Origin: Actinomycetota bacterium
GTDB lineage: Bacteria > Actinomycetota > Nitriliruptoria > Nitriliruptorales > JAHWKO01
Direction of reading: 5' to 3'
Assembly: GCA_019347855.1 (NCBI GenBank)
Contig: JAHWKO010000112.1
Span: 1-6,427 of the forward strand
DNA length: 6,427 nucleotides
Shown here: positions 6,092 to 6,427 of the stretch, one piece after another
Position numbering within the stretch: position 1 is the stretch's first letter
Layout: each line of letters opens with the position of its first letter
The notes under the pieces: generated by a model
Seen by the model: the letters and a program-made list of their open reading frames with translations, nothing else
What the model was told of the DNA's origin: nothing
Database searches by the model: none
Program-made: the position numbers and the translations under genes

Positions 6092-6427
6092 TCAGCGGGT
6101 CGTCACGTACACATCCGACTGGCCTCCGACGCGGGTGGACCCGAAGTACAGCGTCGTACCGTCCCACGACAGCGAGGGCCGGGTCTCACCTGCGGCGCTG
6201 TTGACCGCGGGACCGAGGTTGACGGGTGTCGACCAGGGATCCAGCGCTGTGGACCTCGAGGCCTGGTAGATGTCGGGCCCCTGACTGCCCGTCCTGTTGC
6301 TCCAGAGGAACAGCTCCAAGCCGTCACGTCGCACGTTGGGTTGGGCGTCCTCGGAGTCAGTGTGGAATTCTTCGACCGCCTCGCCGACGCCGTAGACGCC
6401 CCCGTGGGAACTCGACATGTAGATGTC
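6092..6427 (-). CDS. C-terminal part of a PD40/TolB-like beta-propeller protein (partial)
   Basis: The last 111 residues are visible and the frame is open at the right edge. The in-frame ATG at 6418 is probably internal, because the three codons before it (Asp-Ile-Tyr) complete a DIY-type repeat end (DIYMSS). Two PD40-type propeller blades can be read. The first contains AQPNVRRDGLELFLWSNR with its end PDIYQASR. The second contains ETRPSLSWDGTTLYFGSTR with its end SDVYVTTR, which is also the C-terminus. Between them is the linker WSTPVNLGPAVNS. Such repeats occur in TolB and in many secreted or periplasmic propeller proteins that bind proteins or glycans, but no signal peptide can be seen because the N-terminus lies outside the window. 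The hairpin at 6041-6085 follows directly, so it probably ends its transcript here. Specific function is unknown. Confidence 0.82.
   Translation of the reverse strand, partial: DIYMSSSHGGVYGVGEAVEEFHTDSEDAQPNVRRDGLELFLWSNRTGSQGPDIYQASRSTALDPWSTPVNLGPAVNSAAGETRPSLSWDGTTLYFGSTRVGGQSDVYVTTR

Overview
The window is GC-rich DNA, and its real genes end most codons in G or C. Together with the protein families present, this points to a high-GC actinobacterium (Actinomycetota); no finer placement can be supported. No tRNA, rRNA, CRISPR array, transposase or phage gene was seen.

Layout: (1) Positions 1-1244 (+): the last codons of an upstream gene overlap, through GTGA, the start of a PaaK-type acyl/aryl-CoA ligase homologue with unusual ATP-binding motifs. 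(2) Positions 1319-1588 (-): a small secreted protein, convergent with the ligase gene, with an EF-hand-like acidic loop and two cysteines. (3) Positions 1589-2044: a gene-poor stretch holding short palindromes in the leader of the small gene, a hairpin, and a segment with coding-like base periodicity that I cannot name. (4) Positions 2045-5825 (-): a two-gene unit. The first gene encodes a 143-residue stand-alone cyclic-nucleotide-binding protein. After 58 nt comes a 1096-residue protein that joins a class III nucleotide cyclase domain, an AAA-type ATPase and a long TPR-like helical region. (5) Positions 5826-6091: an intergenic region with a possible promoter for that unit and a strong hairpin just after the next gene. 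(6) Positions 6092-6427 (-): the C-terminal end of a PD40/TolB-type beta-propeller protein that continues past the window edge.

The most interesting part is the cyclic-nucleotide-binding/cyclase pair. A possible producer and a possible receptor of cyclic nucleotide are encoded side by side, and neither has a visible DNA-binding domain. The cyclase keeps five of the six canonical catalytic residues but has Val where the transition-state Asn is expected, so its activity is uncertain. The pair could be a local cNMP circuit, or a sensor/ATPase scaffold that has partly lost cyclase activity. The sequence alone does not decide between these.
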